This document shows positions 32,839 through 42,574 of a stretch of DNA of 64,000 bases, piece after piece. The stretch is from assembly GCF_001514145.1 (NCBI RefSeq), contig NZ_KQ948660.1, forward strand, positions 186,001 to 250,000. The letters run 5' to 3'. Both the position numbers and the translations under genes were made by a program. The notes beneath the pieces are model-generated. The model made no database searches. It had not been told where the DNA came from and saw only the letters and a list, made by a program, of their open reading frames with translations. Position 1 is the stretch's first letter; each line of letters begins with the position of its first letter. The DNA comes from Streptomyces canus (GTDB taxonomy: Bacteria > Actinomycetota > Actinomycetes > Streptomycetales > Streptomycetaceae).

Positions 32839-33332
32839 GCGGTGCTCTCGCGGACGTCCACGAGAGCGGCACCGGCCTGGGCGACCAGGTCCTTGGGCGC
32901 GATGGGGAACACGGCGTGCGGGTTGCCGGCGGCGGCCCACACCAGCTCGTGTTCGAGCAGCGAACGGTCGGCCAGCACCCGGGTCCTCGTACGGTGCCCG
33001 AAGGGCGGCACGCCCCCGATGGCGTACCCGGTCGTCTCCCGTACGACATCGGCCTTGGCCCGGGTGACCTTGTCGGCGCCGAGCTCCTCCCGGACCCGCT
33101 CGAGGTCGACCCGCGAGGCCCCGTCCATCAGCACCAGCACGGGCACCCCGTCCGCCGCGAAGATCAGCGACTTGCAGATCTGACTCAGCTCGCACCCGAT
33201 GGCCGCGGCGGCCTCGGCTGCGGTACGGGTCGCGTCCGGGAATCGGCGGACCTGCGCGATGAGCTCACCGAGGCCCAACTCGCGGAGGGCCTCGGCGAAA
33301 CGGGGGTGGGCTCCAGAGTCCGAAGGCGTCAT
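32835..33332 (-). CDS. YbaK/ProX-type aminoacyl-tRNA deacylase
   Basis: ATG 33332 is chosen; an ATG nine codons upstream gives a longer, less typical N-terminus. The 165-residue protein shows the YbaK fold: TAAEAAAAIGCELSQICKSLIF (about 37-58) with the conserved Lys, then VLMDGASRVDLERV, a TGYAIGGVPPFGH loop (about 101-113) and FPIAPKDL at the end. These free-standing editing domains remove wrongly attached amino acids from tRNA. It overlaps the EamA gene. Confidence 0.87.
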   Translation of the reverse strand: MTPSDSGAHPRFAEALRELGLGELIAQVRRFPDATRTAAEAAAAIGCELSQICKSLIFAADGVPVLVLMDGASRVDLERVREELGADKVTRAKADVVRETTGYAIGGVPPFGHRTRTRVLADRSLLEHELVWAAAGNPHAVFPIAPKDLVAQAGAALVDVRESTA

Positions 33333-33442
33333 GCCCGGCAGGTTAGCTGCCGGATACAAACGTCACGACCGAATTCACCGTCGGACGGCGTGGAGCGGGC
33401 TTGTTGTGGCGTGCTGCCGTGCTGAAGCGGCAGGATGCTGCG

Positions 33443-34072
33443 ATGACCTCGTCTCCCGCCGTACGCCCCTACCGCCCCCAGGACCGCGACGCCCTCGAGG
33501 ACATCTGCGTCCGTACCGCCCACGCGGGTCGGGACAGCCGCCCGCACTACCAGGACCCCGGCGTCTTCCCGGCGGCCTTCGCGGCGCCGTACGTCCATCT
33601 CGAACCGGAGCTGGCCTTCGTGCTCGATGACGGGGAGGGACGAGCCGTCGGGTACATCGTCGGGACCGCCGACACGCCCCGGTTCGTGGCGGACTACCGC
33701 GCGACATGGCTGCCCCTGGTGGCCGGCCGCTACCCGGAGCCCCGCCACGAGCCGCGCACCCCGGACGAGGAGATCGTCGCGCTGCTGCACCGCCCCGAGC
33801 GGATGCTCGTGCCCGAAGTCGCCGCCTACCCCGCCCACTTGCACATCGACCTGCTCCCCGAGTGGCAGGGGCGTGGGTACGGACGCGCGCTGATGGAGAG
33901 CTTCCTGCGCGCGCTGCACGAGCGGGGCGTGGCCGCCGTACACCTGACGATGGTGTCCGCCAACAAGCCCGCCCGTGCCTTCTACGACCGTCTCGGCTTT
34001 CACGAGATCGCCGTACCGGATCCCGGGCCCGTCACCTGTCTCGGCCGGCCCACGACAGAAGAAGGCCGGTGA
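33443..34072 (+). CDS. GNAT acetyltransferase
   Basis: ATG 33443 starts a 209-residue protein with RPYRPQDRDALEDI at the N-terminus and a GNAT core: LHIDLLPEWQGRGYGRALM (about 134-152), which is the acetyl-CoA pyrophosphate loop, then VHLTMVSANKPARAFYDRLGF (about 167-187). It resembles the acetyltransferase domain related to O-GlcNAcase-associated proteins. The acceptor is unknown. A strong hairpin overlaps the gene end. Confidence 0.87.
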   Translation: MTSSPAVRPYRPQDRDALEDICVRTAHAGRDSRPHYQDPGVFPAAFAAPYVHLEPELAFVLDDGEGRAVGYIVGTADTPRFVADYRATWLPLVAGRYPEPRHEPRTPDEEIVALLHRPERMLVPEVAAYPAHLHIDLLPEWQGRGYGRALMESFLRALHERGVAAVHLTMVSANKPARAFYDRLGFHEIAVPDPGPVTCLGRPTTEEGR

Positions 34073-34090
34073 GGGCACCCCTCACCGGCC
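34064..34090 (+). terminator. Perfect 12-bp stem-loop, shared by convergent genes
   Basis: GGCCGGTGAGGG and CCCTCACCGGCC pair around CAC. The stem begins inside the last codons of the acetyltransferase gene and ends 22 bases before the stop of the convergent MMPL gene, so it can serve both directions. Confidence 0.75.
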
Positions 34091-34112
34091 GACCTCTCTC
34101 ACCGGGCGTGCG

Positions 34113-36311
34113 TCAGACGCGTACCAGCTCCCGGTCCTCGTCCGGATCCGTGTCCTTCTCCGCCCGGGTGCGCAGTCCCTCGCCCTCGACGTCGACGTTG
34201 GGCAGCGCGCGGTCCAGCCACTTCGGCAGCCACCAGGCGCGGTGGCCGAGCAGGGCGAGGACCGCGGGAACGATCGCCATGCGGACCACGAACGCGTCGA
34301 AGAAGACGGCGATCGCGAGGCCGAAGCCGATCATCTTGATCATCGACTCGCCGGAGCTGATGAAGCCTCCGAAGACGGCCATCATGATGACCGCGGCGGC
34401 GACCACGACCCGGGCGCTGTGCTTGAAGCCGGTGACCACGGCCTGGCTCGGGGACTCGCCGTGGACGTACGCCTCGCGCATGCGGGTCACCAGGAAGACC
34501 TCGTAGTCCATCGCGAGGCCGAAGACCACGCCGACCATGAAGATCGGCATCATCGACATGATCGGGCCGGTCTCCTCGACGCCGAGCAGCCCGCCGAGCC
34601 AGCCCCACTGGAAGACCGCGACCACGGCACCGAGCGCGGCGAGGACCGACAGCAGGAAGCCGAGGGCCGCCTTCAGCGGGACGAGGATCGAGCGGAAGAC
34701 CACGATCAGGAGGAGGAAGGCCAGGCCCACGACCAGGGCCAGGTACGGGATGAGCGCGTCGCTCAGCTTCTGCGAGAAGTCGATGTTCAGCGCCGTGGTG
34801 CCGGTGACCAGGACGTCCGCGTCCGCCTTGGACGCGACGTCGTCACGGATGGCGTGCACCAGGTCCTCGGTCTGGGCCGAGGACGGCTTGGAGTCGGGGA
34901 CGACCGTGATGGTCGCGGTGTCTCCGGCCTTGTTGAAGGTCGCCGGGGTGACCGTGACGACGTCCTTGAGGCCCTTGATGCCGTCGGTCACCGTGGTGGC
35001 CGCGGCCTCGGGGTCGTCGCTGTTCTTCGCGTCGACCACGATCATCAGGGGGCCGTTGAAGCCGGGCCCGAAGCCCTCCGAGAGGAGGTCGTAGGCGCGG
35101 CGCTGGGTCGTGGAGGTCGGCTGCGAGCCGTCGTCGGGCAGGCCCAGCTCCAGCTGGCTGACCGGCAGCGCTACGGCGCCGAGGCCGACCACACCGAGCA
35201 GCAGCACGGCGGCCGGACGGCGGATGACGAAGCTCGCCCAGCGGGTGCCCAGGTTGGGCTGCGCGGGCGCCGTCCCGGTGGTCTTCCTGCGCTTCTCGCC
35301 CGCCGGGCGGATCTTGCGGCCCGCGTATCCGAGCAGCGCCGGAATCATCGTCAGCGCGATGAGGACGGCGATCACGACCGTGCCCGCCGCGGCGAGACCC
35401 ATCTTGGTCAGCATCGGCACGTTGACGACCGAGAGACCGGCCAGCGCGATCACGACCGTGAGGCCCGCGAAGACCACCGCGGAACCGGCGGTGCCGGTGG
35501 CCCGGCCCACCGCCTCCTCGCGGTCGCGGCCCTCGGCCAGCTCGGCGCGGTAGCGGGAGACGATGAACAGCGCGTAGTCGATGCCGACCGCCAGGCCGAT
35601 CATCCCCGCGAGCGTGGAGGTGGTGCTGCCGAGGTCGAGTGCCTTGGCGAGGGCGGCGATGGCGGAGACGCCGATCGCGACACCGATGATCGCGGTCAGC
35701 AGCGGCAACCCGGCCGCGATCATCGAGCCCAGGGTGATGACCAGGACGACCGCGGCGATGGCGAGACCGATGGCCTCGCCGACTGCCCCCGCGTCGGGCT
35801 GGGCCTGGAGCGCGTCGCCTCCGACGTCGACGGTCAGGCCGGTGGCCCGGGCGTCGTCACCGGCGGTCTCCAGGGCATCCCTGGTCGCGTCCTTGAGCCC
35901 GACGGCGGGAGCGTCGTACTTCACCGAGAGGTAGGCGACCGTGCCGTCCTTGCTCACCGCGCCGGTCGTGAACGGGTCGGTGACGGAGACGACCTCGGAG
36001 CCGTCGCCCAGCTCCTTGACGGTCTTCGCGACGGTCGCCTTGTGGGCGGCGTCCGTCATCTTCTCGCCCTTGGGCGCCTTGAAGACCATGCGCCCGGTGG
36101 CGCCGTCGGCGCTGGCTCCGGGGAAACGCTGTTCCAGCAGGTCGAAGGCCTTTTGCGCCTCGGTGCCGGGGATGGAGAAGGAGGTGGTTCCGGCGGCGGG
36201 CGCACTGGCCGCGCCGACGCCCGCGAGGGTCAGCAGGGCCACCCATATCAGGGCGACGAAATGCCGTCGCCGGAAGGCGAGCCGGCCGAGCCGGTAGAGG
36301 AAAGTGGCCAC
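34113..36311 (-). CDS. MMPL/RND family exporter
   Basis: The 732-residue protein starts at ATG 36311. It has the MMPL plan: one N-terminal helix (about 17-40), a large external domain, five helices (about 180-330), then helix, external domain and five helices (about 370-700). Typical motifs are VGIDYALFIVSRYR (about 246-259) and the second-half FGLAMDYEVFLVTRMREA (about 590-607). Family members export lipids or drugs using the proton gradient. A TetR gene lies just upstream on the same strand and probably regulates it. Confidence 0.92.
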   Translation of the reverse strand: MATFLYRLGRLAFRRRHFVALIWVALLTLAGVGAASAPAAGTTSFSIPGTEAQKAFDLLEQRFPGASADGATGRMVFKAPKGEKMTDAAHKATVAKTVKELGDGSEVVSVTDPFTTGAVSKDGTVAYLSVKYDAPAVGLKDATRDALETAGDDARATGLTVDVGGDALQAQPDAGAVGEAIGLAIAAVVLVITLGSMIAAGLPLLTAIIGVAIGVSAIAALAKALDLGSTTSTLAGMIGLAVGIDYALFIVSRYRAELAEGRDREEAVGRATGTAGSAVVFAGLTVVIALAGLSVVNVPMLTKMGLAAAGTVVIAVLIALTMIPALLGYAGRKIRPAGEKRRKTTGTAPAQPNLGTRWASFVIRRPAAVLLLGVVGLGAVALPVSQLELGLPDDGSQPTSTTQRRAYDLLSEGFGPGFNGPLMIVVDAKNSDDPEAAATTVTDGIKGLKDVVTVTPATFNKAGDTATITVVPDSKPSSAQTEDLVHAIRDDVASKADADVLVTGTTALNIDFSQKLSDALIPYLALVVGLAFLLLIVVFRSILVPLKAALGFLLSVLAALGAVVAVFQWGWLGGLLGVEETGPIMSMMPIFMVGVVFGLAMDYEVFLVTRMREAYVHGESPSQAVVTGFKHSARVVVAAAVIMMAVFGGFISSGESMIKMIGFGLAIAVFFDAFVVRMAIVPAVLALLGHRAWWLPKWLDRALPNVDVEGEGLRTRAEKDTDPDEDRELVRV

Positions 36312-36416
36312 GAAGGCGTACTCCCGGTCAGGTCGTGAGGTTTTCAGGGCAGGGATGATCAGCCCGACGACGTGAGCGGTTACGTCAGGTGGAGGGCTTG
36401 CTGGGGTGACTGTGGG

Positions 36417-37022
36417 TCAGTCGTTCGTCACACCGAGGGCGGGGAGGACCACGGCGTCGATGTACGAAAGGAGGAAGGCCTGGGTGGGCGGCAGCTCGTC
36501 GATCATCGTGCGGGCCGCGAACCCGCCGATCATCATGTGGATCATGAACTCGATCGCCGGGTTGTCGGGGCGCACCTCGCCCCGGTCGACCGCCCGCTGT
36601 ACCACTCGGCGGAACTCCGCCATCTCGGGTTCGATGAGATGCGCGCGGAACGCCTTCAGGAGATCCGGGTTGCCGTGGATCGCCATGGCCAGACCGCGCA
36701 TGAGCGCGGAGTTCTGCTCCATCGTGCAGTCGTCCGAGCGCATGGTGAGCGCGTGCAGGTCGCCCTTGAGCGACCCGGTGTCGATCTCGTCGAAACCGAG
36801 ACCGCCCGGCTTGGTGTGCCGCACCGCCTTCGCCACCAGCTCGGCCTTGCCGCCCCACTGGCGGTAGAGCGTGGCCTTGCTGGAACGGGTGCGCGCGGCG
36901 ACGGCGTCCATGGTCAGGGCGTCGTAGCCGACCTCCCTGAGCAGTTCGAGCACGGCCTCGTACAGCTCGGCCTCACGCTCGGGGGTGATGCGGCTGCGTC
37001 GCGCGGTCGAGACCTCGGTCAT
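36417..37022 (-). CDS. TetR family regulator
   Basis: ATG 37022 is chosen for its spacing to AAAGG. The 201-residue protein has an N-terminal TetR helix-turn-helix (about 13-60, LTMDAVAARTRSSKATLYRQWGGK) and a helical ligand domain. It precedes the MMPL gene by about 105 bases on the same strand, so it probably represses its own transcript and the exporter. A perfect 17-base palindrome lies 77 bases upstream of its start. Confidence 0.9.
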   Translation of the reverse strand: MTEVSTARRSRITPEREAELYEAVLELLREVGYDALTMDAVAARTRSSKATLYRQWGGKAELVAKAVRHTKPGGLGFDEIDTGSLKGDLHALTMRSDDCTMEQNSALMRGLAMAIHGNPDLLKAFRAHLIEPEMAEFRRVVQRAVDRGEVRPDNPAIEFMIHMMIGGFAARTMIDELPPTQAFLLSYIDAVVLPALGVTND

Positions 37023-37098
37023 GTCACTCACCCTTTCCGCTCCGGGACTTCGAACGACACTGTTTCGTACGACACGAATGTAGCGCATTCCTCAACGA

Positions 37099-37115
37099 AA
37101 CGAAACGGTTTCGTT
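37099..37115. promoter_or_regulatory. Probable TetR operator
   Basis: AACGAAAC-G-GTTTCGTT is a perfect palindrome around one base, located between the divergent TetR and tricorn genes. A related GTTTCGTACGACACG sequence at about 37060-37075 may be a second half-site. The position supports control of the TetR-MMPL transcript and perhaps of the tricorn gene. Confidence 0.65.
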
Positions 37116-37207
37116 CGTGTTGTGGGTCACGCCGGGGTCGCCGCAGATCACCGCCGACCGATTTTTCATAAGTTGCTCCGGTCCATCCCCAGGAAAAGCA
37201 TGGGGAG

Positions 37208-40200
37208 GTGAGCTATCTGCGCCTTCCGCATCTGAGCGGCGACCTGTTGTGCTTCGTGGCCGAGGACGACCTCTGGCTGACCCCTCTCGACGGTCCGGGC
37301 CGCGCCTGGCGTCTGACCGTCGACCGCACCAAGGTCGGCCATCCGCGCTTCTCGCCCGACGGCCGCCACATCGCGTACACGAGCTGGCGCAGTCTCGTGC
37401 CCGAGATCCACCTGTCGGACGTGGACGGCGGACCGGGCCGGCGGCTCACCTACTGGGGCAGCGCGGACACCCAGGTCTGTGGATGGACGCCTTGCGAAGG
37501 AGAGAAAGGGGCCACCATCCTCGCCGTCGCCTCCCACGGCGAACCCTTCTCCTATTTCACCTGGGCGTACAAGGTCCCCACCGACGGCTCCCCGGGCCGC
37601 AAGCTCCCCTGGGGCCCGGTCTCCGACATCCAGGTCGCCGACCGCAAGACCCTGCTGCTCACCGGCACCCCACCGCACGAACCGGCCGCCTGGAAGCGCT
37701 ACCGGGGCGGCGCCACGGGCCGGCTCTGGCTGCACGGCGAACGCCTGCTGCCCGACCTCGGCGGCCACCTCCACTCCCCCATGTTCGTCGGCGACCGGAT
37801 CGCCTTCCTCTCCGACCACGAGGGCGTCGGCAACCTCTACTCCTGCGACCACGACGGCTCCGACCTGCGCCGCCACACCGACCACGACGCCTTCTACGCC
37901 CGGCACGCCTCCAGCGACGGCACCCGGGTGGTGTACCAGTGCGGGGGCGACCTGTGGATCGTCGAGGACCTCTCGTCCGAGGCCCGCAGGCTCGACGTAC
38001 GGCTGAGCGGTCCGCGCGCGGGACGCCGTACGTACCAGGTGCCCGCCGCTCAGCACGTGGACGGCATCTCGGTCGACGAGACGGGCCGGGCGAGCGCCGT
38101 CGTCGTCCGCGGCAGCCTGTACTGGTTGACCCACCGGGACGGCCCGGCCCGCACGATCACGGACACCCCGGGGGTACGGGTCCGGCTCCCGGAGATGCTC
38201 GGTTCCGTCGGCCAGGTCGCGTATGTGACGGACGCGGAGGGCGAGGACGCCGTCGAGATCGCGTATCTGCCCCGCGCGACCGGTGAACGCAAGCCGCGAC
38301 GGCTGGCGTCCGGTGAGCTGGGCCGGGTTCTGGAGCTGGTCTCGGATCCGCAGGGCGAGCGCCTGGCCATCGCCTCGCACGACGGACGCCTGCTCCTGCT
38401 CGACGCAACGGAGGACTCCGACGAGGAGGTCACCGAGCTGATCCAGTCGGTCAACGGCCCGGTGCGGGACCTGGCCTTCTCCCCGGACGGCTCCTGGCTG
38501 ACGTGGTCGCACCCGGGAATCGGCCGTTCCCTGCGCCAGATCAAGCTGGCCCGCATCAAGGATCGCCTGATTCTCGACGTCACCAACGGCCGCTTCGAGG
38601 ACGAGAACCCGGTCTTCACCCGGGACGGCCGCTACCTGGCCTTCCTCTCCTGGCGGGGCTTCGACCCGGTGTACGACGTCCACACCGGCGACCTGTCCTT
38701 CCCGCTCGGCTGCCGGCCCTACCTGGTCCCGCTGTCCTCGGCGACCCCTTCCCCCTTCGCCCTGAACCCGGAGGGCCGCCCGGCCGCCGGAGGCCTGGAC
38801 GCGGTCGAGGACGAGAGCGGTGAGGGCGGGGCGGTGACGGTCGAACTCGAAGGGCTGGAGAGCCGGGTGACCCCGTTCCCGGTCCCCGCCTCCAAGTACT
38901 CGGCGCTGTACCCGGTCGCGGGCGGTGGCCTGGTCTGGCTGCGCTGGCCGATCTCGGGCGCCCTCGGCGAGACCTTCGTGAACCCGGACGACACCTCCGA
39001 GCGCCCGACCCTCGAACACTTCGCCATCGGCAAGGCGAAGAAGACCGAACTGGTCGAGCACCTGGACTGGTTCGCGGTCAGCGGCGACGGCTCCCGGCTG
39101 GTCGTGGTGGACGAGGGCGACCTGCGCGCGACCCCCGCCACGGAGTCCGGCGACAGCGACACGATCGTCTGGATCGACCTGCGCCGCATCCTCCACGAGG
39201 TCGACCCGGCCGCGGAATGGCGCCAGTCGTACGAGGAGGCCGGCCGCCTGATCCGGTCGTACTTCTGGGAGCCGGGGATGTGCGGGATCGACTGGGACGC
39301 GGTACTCGACCAGTACCGCCCGCTGGTCGAACGGGTCGCCTCCCCCGACGAGTTCGCCGACCTCCTGCGCGAGGTCCTCGGCGAACTGGGCACCTCCCAC
39401 GCCTATGTCACCGCCGCCCGCCGCAACGAGGGCCCCCCGCACTACCAGCGCCGCCAGGGCCTGCTGGGGGCGAACCTCGTGCTCAGGGAGGAGGGTTGGA
39501 CGGTCAAGCGGATCCTCCCCGGAGACTCCTCGGACTCCAAGGCACGCTCCCCGCTGGCCGGCACGGGCATCCGCGAGGGCGCGGTCCTCACCCACGTGGA
39601 CGGCCGCGCGGTCGACGAGGTCGCGGGTCCCTATCCCCTGCTCGCGGCGGCGGGCGGTACGACGGTGGAGCTGACCTTCGCCCCACCCGTCGGAGGGGCC
39701 CGCCGGGTGGCGGTGGTCCCGCTCCTGGACGAACGCCCCCTGCGCTACCAGGACTGGGTGGCCAAACGCCGTGCCGTCGTACGGGAGTTGAGCGGCGGCC
39801 GGTGCGGCTATCTGCACATCCCGGACATGGGCGGCTCGGGCTGGGCCCAGTTCAACAGGGACCTGCGGATGGAGGTCTCCCGCCCCGCCCTCATCGTCGA
39901 CGTGCGCGGCAACGCGGGCGGCCACATCAGCGAGCTGGTCGTGGAGAAACTGACCCGCACGATCCTCGGCTGGGACCTGACGAGGAACGCCCAGCCGGTG
40001 TCGTACGCCTCGAACGCCCCGCGCGGCCCGGTGGTCGCCCTGGCCGACGAGGCGACCTCCTCCGACGGCGACATGATCACGGCGGCGTTCAAGTTGCTGA
40101 GGCTCGGCCCCGTGGTGGGCCAGCGCACCTGGGGCGGAGTGGTCGGCATGACCGGCCGCCACCAGCTCGGCGACGGAACGGTGATCACCGTACCGATGAA

Positions 40201-40426
40201 CGCGGCGTGGTTCGACGCGTACGGCTGGTCGATCGAGAACCAGGGTGTCCCCCCGGACCTGGAGATCCTCCGCACCCCGCTGGACTGGGCGGAGGGCCGC
40301 CACGCCCAACTGGACGACGCGGTAACGCTGGCGCTGAACCTGCTGGAGACGAACCCTCCGGCTACGCCGCCCACCTACCGGGACGTACCGGACAGATCAA
40401 GGCCGAAGCTTCCGCCGAGATCTTGA
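37208..40426 (+). CDS. Tricorn protease homologue (S41 family)
   Basis: The 1072-residue protein starts at GTG 37208 behind GGGGAG. About residues 1-660 form two propellers with repeats such as FSPDGRHIAYTSW (39-51), FSPDGSWLTWSHPG (422-435) and FTRDGRYLAFLSW (465-477). Then come a helical cap, a PDZ-like domain (about 755-850) and an S41 serine protease domain with the GNAGGH strand and the nucleophile in DEATSSDGDM (about 944-953). Tricorn trims peptides made by the proteasome to short products in the cytoplasm. No signal peptide is seen, as expected. A hairpin follows. Confidence 0.93.
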   Translation: MSYLRLPHLSGDLLCFVAEDDLWLTPLDGPGRAWRLTVDRTKVGHPRFSPDGRHIAYTSWRSLVPEIHLSDVDGGPGRRLTYWGSADTQVCGWTPCEGEKGATILAVASHGEPFSYFTWAYKVPTDGSPGRKLPWGPVSDIQVADRKTLLLTGTPPHEPAAWKRYRGGATGRLWLHGERLLPDLGGHLHSPMFVGDRIAFLSDHEGVGNLYSCDHDGSDLRRHTDHDAFYARHASSDGTRVVYQCGGDLWIVEDLSSEARRLDVRLSGPRAGRRTYQVPAAQHVDGISVDETGRASAVVVRGSLYWLTHRDGPARTITDTPGVRVRLPEMLGSVGQVAYVTDAEGEDAVEIAYLPRATGERKPRRLASGELGRVLELVSDPQGERLAIASHDGRLLLLDATEDSDEEVTELIQSVNGPVRDLAFSPDGSWLTWSHPGIGRSLRQIKLARIKDRLILDVTNGRFEDENPVFTRDGRYLAFLSWRGFDPVYDVHTGDLSFPLGCRPYLVPLSSATPSPFALNPEGRPAAGGLDAVEDESGEGGAVTVELEGLESRVTPFPVPASKYSALYPVAGGGLVWLRWPISGALGETFVNPDDTSERPTLEHFAIGKAKKTELVEHLDWFAVSGDGSRLVVVDEGDLRATPATESGDSDTIVWIDLRRILHEVDPAAEWRQSYEEAGRLIRSYFWEPGMCGIDWDAVLDQYRPLVERVASPDEFADLLREVLGELGTSHAYVTAARRNEGPPHYQRRQGLLGANLVLREEGWTVKRILPGDSSDSKARSPLAGTGIREGAVLTHVDGRAVDEVAGPYPLLAAAGGTTVELTFAPPVGGARRVAVVPLLDERPLRYQDWVAKRRAVVRELSGGRCGYLHIPDMGGSGWAQFNRDLRMEVSRPALIVDVRGNAGGHISELVVEKLTRTILGWDLTRNAQPVSYASNAPRGPVVALADEATSSDGDMITAAFKLLRLGPVVGQRTWGGVVGMTGRHQLGDGTVITVPMNAAWFDAYGWSIENQGVPPDLEILRTPLDWAEGRHAQLDDAVTLALNLLETNPPATPPTYRDVPDRSRPKLPPRS

Positions 40427-40442
40427 GACACAAAGCAGCGCA

Positions 40443-40472
40443 GGGTGCCCTCCCAAGAAAGAGAGGGCACCC
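40443..40472 (+). terminator. 10-bp stem-loop between tricorn and a convergent small gene
   Basis: GGGTGCCCTC and GAGGGCACCC pair around a 10-base loop, 17 bases after the tricorn stop and 18 before the stop of the convergent gene. It probably works in both directions. Confidence 0.7.
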
Positions 40473-40489
40473 CACGCGTCAAGCAGTGA

Positions 40490-40687
40490 CTACATGTCGT
40501 AGTCGGGGTCGAGCCGCTCCTGCTCCTCGCGCTGGAGCCGCTCGGTCTCCTCGTCCCGCATGCGGTCGCGGTCCGGGCCCTGGCCCTGACGACCCCGCTG
40601 GCCCTGCTGCTTGGCCTGCTCGGCCTTCTGCTTGGCCTGCTGCTGCCACTGCTCGGACTTGTCCTGGAACTGGTCCTTCATACCCAT
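40490..40687 (-). CDS. 65-residue Gln/Arg-rich hydrophilic protein
   Basis: The product consists almost wholly of charged and Gln residues: KDQFQDKSEQWQQQAKQK at the start and REEQERLDPDYDM at the end, with no hydrophobic core, so it is probably disordered or a single helix. An AUG behind a GGGAGTG sequence is used. Similar small proteins are common in Streptomyces. No function is known. Confidence 0.65.
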   Translation of the reverse strand: MGMKDQFQDKSEQWQQQAKQKAEQAKQQGQRGRQGQGPDRDRMRDEETERLQREEQERLDPDYDM

Positions 40688-40775
40688 GTGGGTTCACTCC
40701 CGTGGGGGTGAGGGGAAAGGCCCCTGGCCGGGGCCTCGACCAGATTCACACGCCCGGACAAAGAACGCATTTCGA

Positions 40776-41660
40776 TCAGTCACGGTGCGTAGCGCGGGCC
40801 TCCTCGTCCGCCGCCCCACCTGCACCGACGAGTCCCACACGCATACCCTCCAGGCGCTCCCCGAAGCGCCGCATCTCCCGCTGCCCGACCGTCCCGATGA
40901 GCCCCGGCAGATACCCGCGCATCCCCTGCATCCCGCGCAGCCACCCCTGTCCGTACACATGGCTCGACCGCCGCTCGATCCCGGCCACGATCCGCTCCAC
41001 GGCCGGCCCCAGCGGATACGTCTTGTTGGCCGGCCACGGCAGCCGCTGCCTGAGCTCCCGCATGACGTCGTCCTGGTCGGCCCCGCGCACCATGTCGGTG
41101 TCGGTCCACGACAGATACCCGACCCCGACCCGCACGCCCTTGTGGCCGACTTCGGCGCGCAGGCTGTGCGCGAACGCCTCCACACCGGACTTGGACGCGC
41201 AGTACGCGGTCATCATCGGCGACGGGGTGATCGCCGCGAGGGAGGCGATCTGCAGCAGATACCCCCGGCTCTCCATCAGCACCGGCAGGAACGCCCGTGC
41301 GGTGACGGCCGATCCGATGAGGTTGACCTCGATCACCCGCCGCCACGCCTGCGGATCGGAGTCGACGAAGGGCCCGCCGGTGGCGACCCCGGCGTTGGCG
41401 ACCACGATGTCGACCTTCCCGAACCGCTCCTTGACCTCCCGGGCGACCCCGGCCATCGCCTCGTGATCGGTGACGTCGGCGTACCAGTGGTCGCTGTCGC
41501 CGTGCAGCCGGCCGGAGAGCTGCTTGAGCGCGTCCGGCTCCAGGCCGACCAGCGCGACCTTCGCCCCGCGCGCCGACAGCTTGCGGGCGAGCAGCTCGCC
41601 CACGCCCCGCGCGGCCCCCGTGACGACCGCGACCTGTCCTTCGAGCCCGACCCTGCTCAT
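40776..41660 (-). CDS. Short-chain dehydrogenase/reductase
   Basis: ATG 41660 overlaps the stop of the upstream hydrolase gene (ATGA). The 294-residue protein has the cofactor loop TGAARGVG (about 14-21), NAG (about 88-90), a catalytic Ser in LQIASLAA and YCASK (about 153-157). It oxidises or reduces an alcohol/ketone with NAD(P). It is the third gene of the monooxygenase-hydrolase-SDR operon, a set that would degrade or modify a ketone or ester. Confidence 0.9.
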   Translation of the reverse strand: MSRVGLEGQVAVVTGAARGVGELLARKLSARGAKVALVGLEPDALKQLSGRLHGDSDHWYADVTDHEAMAGVAREVKERFGKVDIVVANAGVATGGPFVDSDPQAWRRVIEVNLIGSAVTARAFLPVLMESRGYLLQIASLAAITPSPMMTAYCASKSGVEAFAHSLRAEVGHKGVRVGVGYLSWTDTDMVRGADQDDVMRELRQRLPWPANKTYPLGPAVERIVAGIERRSSHVYGQGWLRGMQGMRGYLPGLIGTVGQREMRRFGERLEGMRVGLVGAGGAADEEARATHRD

Positions 41661-42574
41661 GCGCCCTCCTTGACCTGTACGTAGGTGGTGACGAGTTCCC
41701 GGATCCGCGCGGTGACCGGCTCGGGCGCCTCGATGGGCGTCATGTGGCCGACGCCGGGCAGTTCGGTCACTCCGAGACAGTGGGGCAGCGCTGCGGCCAA
41801 CTGGTGTGCGTGCACCGGCGGGGTGAGCCGGTCGGCCGTACCGGCGACGACGGCCGTCGGCACGCTGAGCTGCCGTACACCGTGGTCCAGATCGAGCAGA
41901 TCGAGGACCTGCGACCAGGCGTGGCGCACCTTGCGCGGACAGGCGTGCACGATCCGCGCGCACGCCTCCACCATGTGCGGGGCCGAACCGGGGCCCATCG
42001 TCCCGTACTTGAGGATCCGCCGGGCGAGCGGCGTGACCGGTCCGAGCGGCGCCCGCGCCCCGAGGACGTGCCGGGTCAGCCAGGTGCGCAGCCGTCCGGC
42101 CCGGATCGGTACGACGGTCGACTCGGCGACCAGCCGCGACGAACCGGTGCTGCACAGCAGGACGGCGGCCGCGTGCGCACGGAACGCGGGACGCTCGGCG
42201 GCGGCCATGACGGTCATCCCGCCCATGGAGTGACCGACGATCACCGCCTTCGCGCCTGCCCCGAGGGCCGTCTCCAGTACGGCTTCGAGGTCGTCGGCGA
42301 GCATGTCGGCGCTGCAGGCGGGGCTCGCCGGGCTGCGTCCGTGGCCGCGCTGGTCGTACGCGATGACCCGGTGGTCGACGCGGAGTTCGCGGATCTGGGC
42401 GGCCCAGAAGGCGGTGGAACAGGTCCAGCCGTGGGCGAGCACGACGGGGGGCGCGTCGTCGGGACCGTGCACCTCCACGTGCAGGCGCGCGCCGTCGGCG
42501 GAGAGGGCGGTGAGTTCGCGCACCGGGACGGGTGGGGCGTACGGCCCGGAGACCACGTGCGTCGGACGGCTCAT
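41657..42574 (-). CDS. Alpha/beta hydrolase
   Basis: The 305-residue protein has an oxyanion segment VVLAHGWTC (about 44-52), the nucleophile elbow GHSMGG (about 114-119), and a final ELPGVGHMTPIEAPE with the catalytic His (about 283). It overlaps both neighbours by 4 bases (ATGA at 42571-42574 and at 41657-41660). In this operon it could hydrolyse the ester or lactone made by the flavin monooxygenase. Confidence 0.9.
   Translation of the reverse strand: MSRPTHVVSGPYAPPVPVRELTALSADGARLHVEVHGPDDAPPVVLAHGWTCSTAFWAAQIRELRVDHRVIAYDQRGHGRSPASPACSADMLADDLEAVLETALGAGAKAVIVGHSMGGMTVMAAAERPAFRAHAAAVLLCSTGSSRLVAESTVVPIRAGRLRTWLTRHVLGARAPLGPVTPLARRILKYGTMGPGSAPHMVEACARIVHACPRKVRHAWSQVLDLLDLDHGVRQLSVPTAVVAGTADRLTPPVHAHQLAAALPHCLGVTELPGVGHMTPIEAPEPVTARIRELVTTYVQVKEGA

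Noticed and set aside
37166..40309. Long open frame on the strand opposite the tricorn gene
   Set aside because: It follows from high third-position GC of the real gene. It has no domains or signals of its own.
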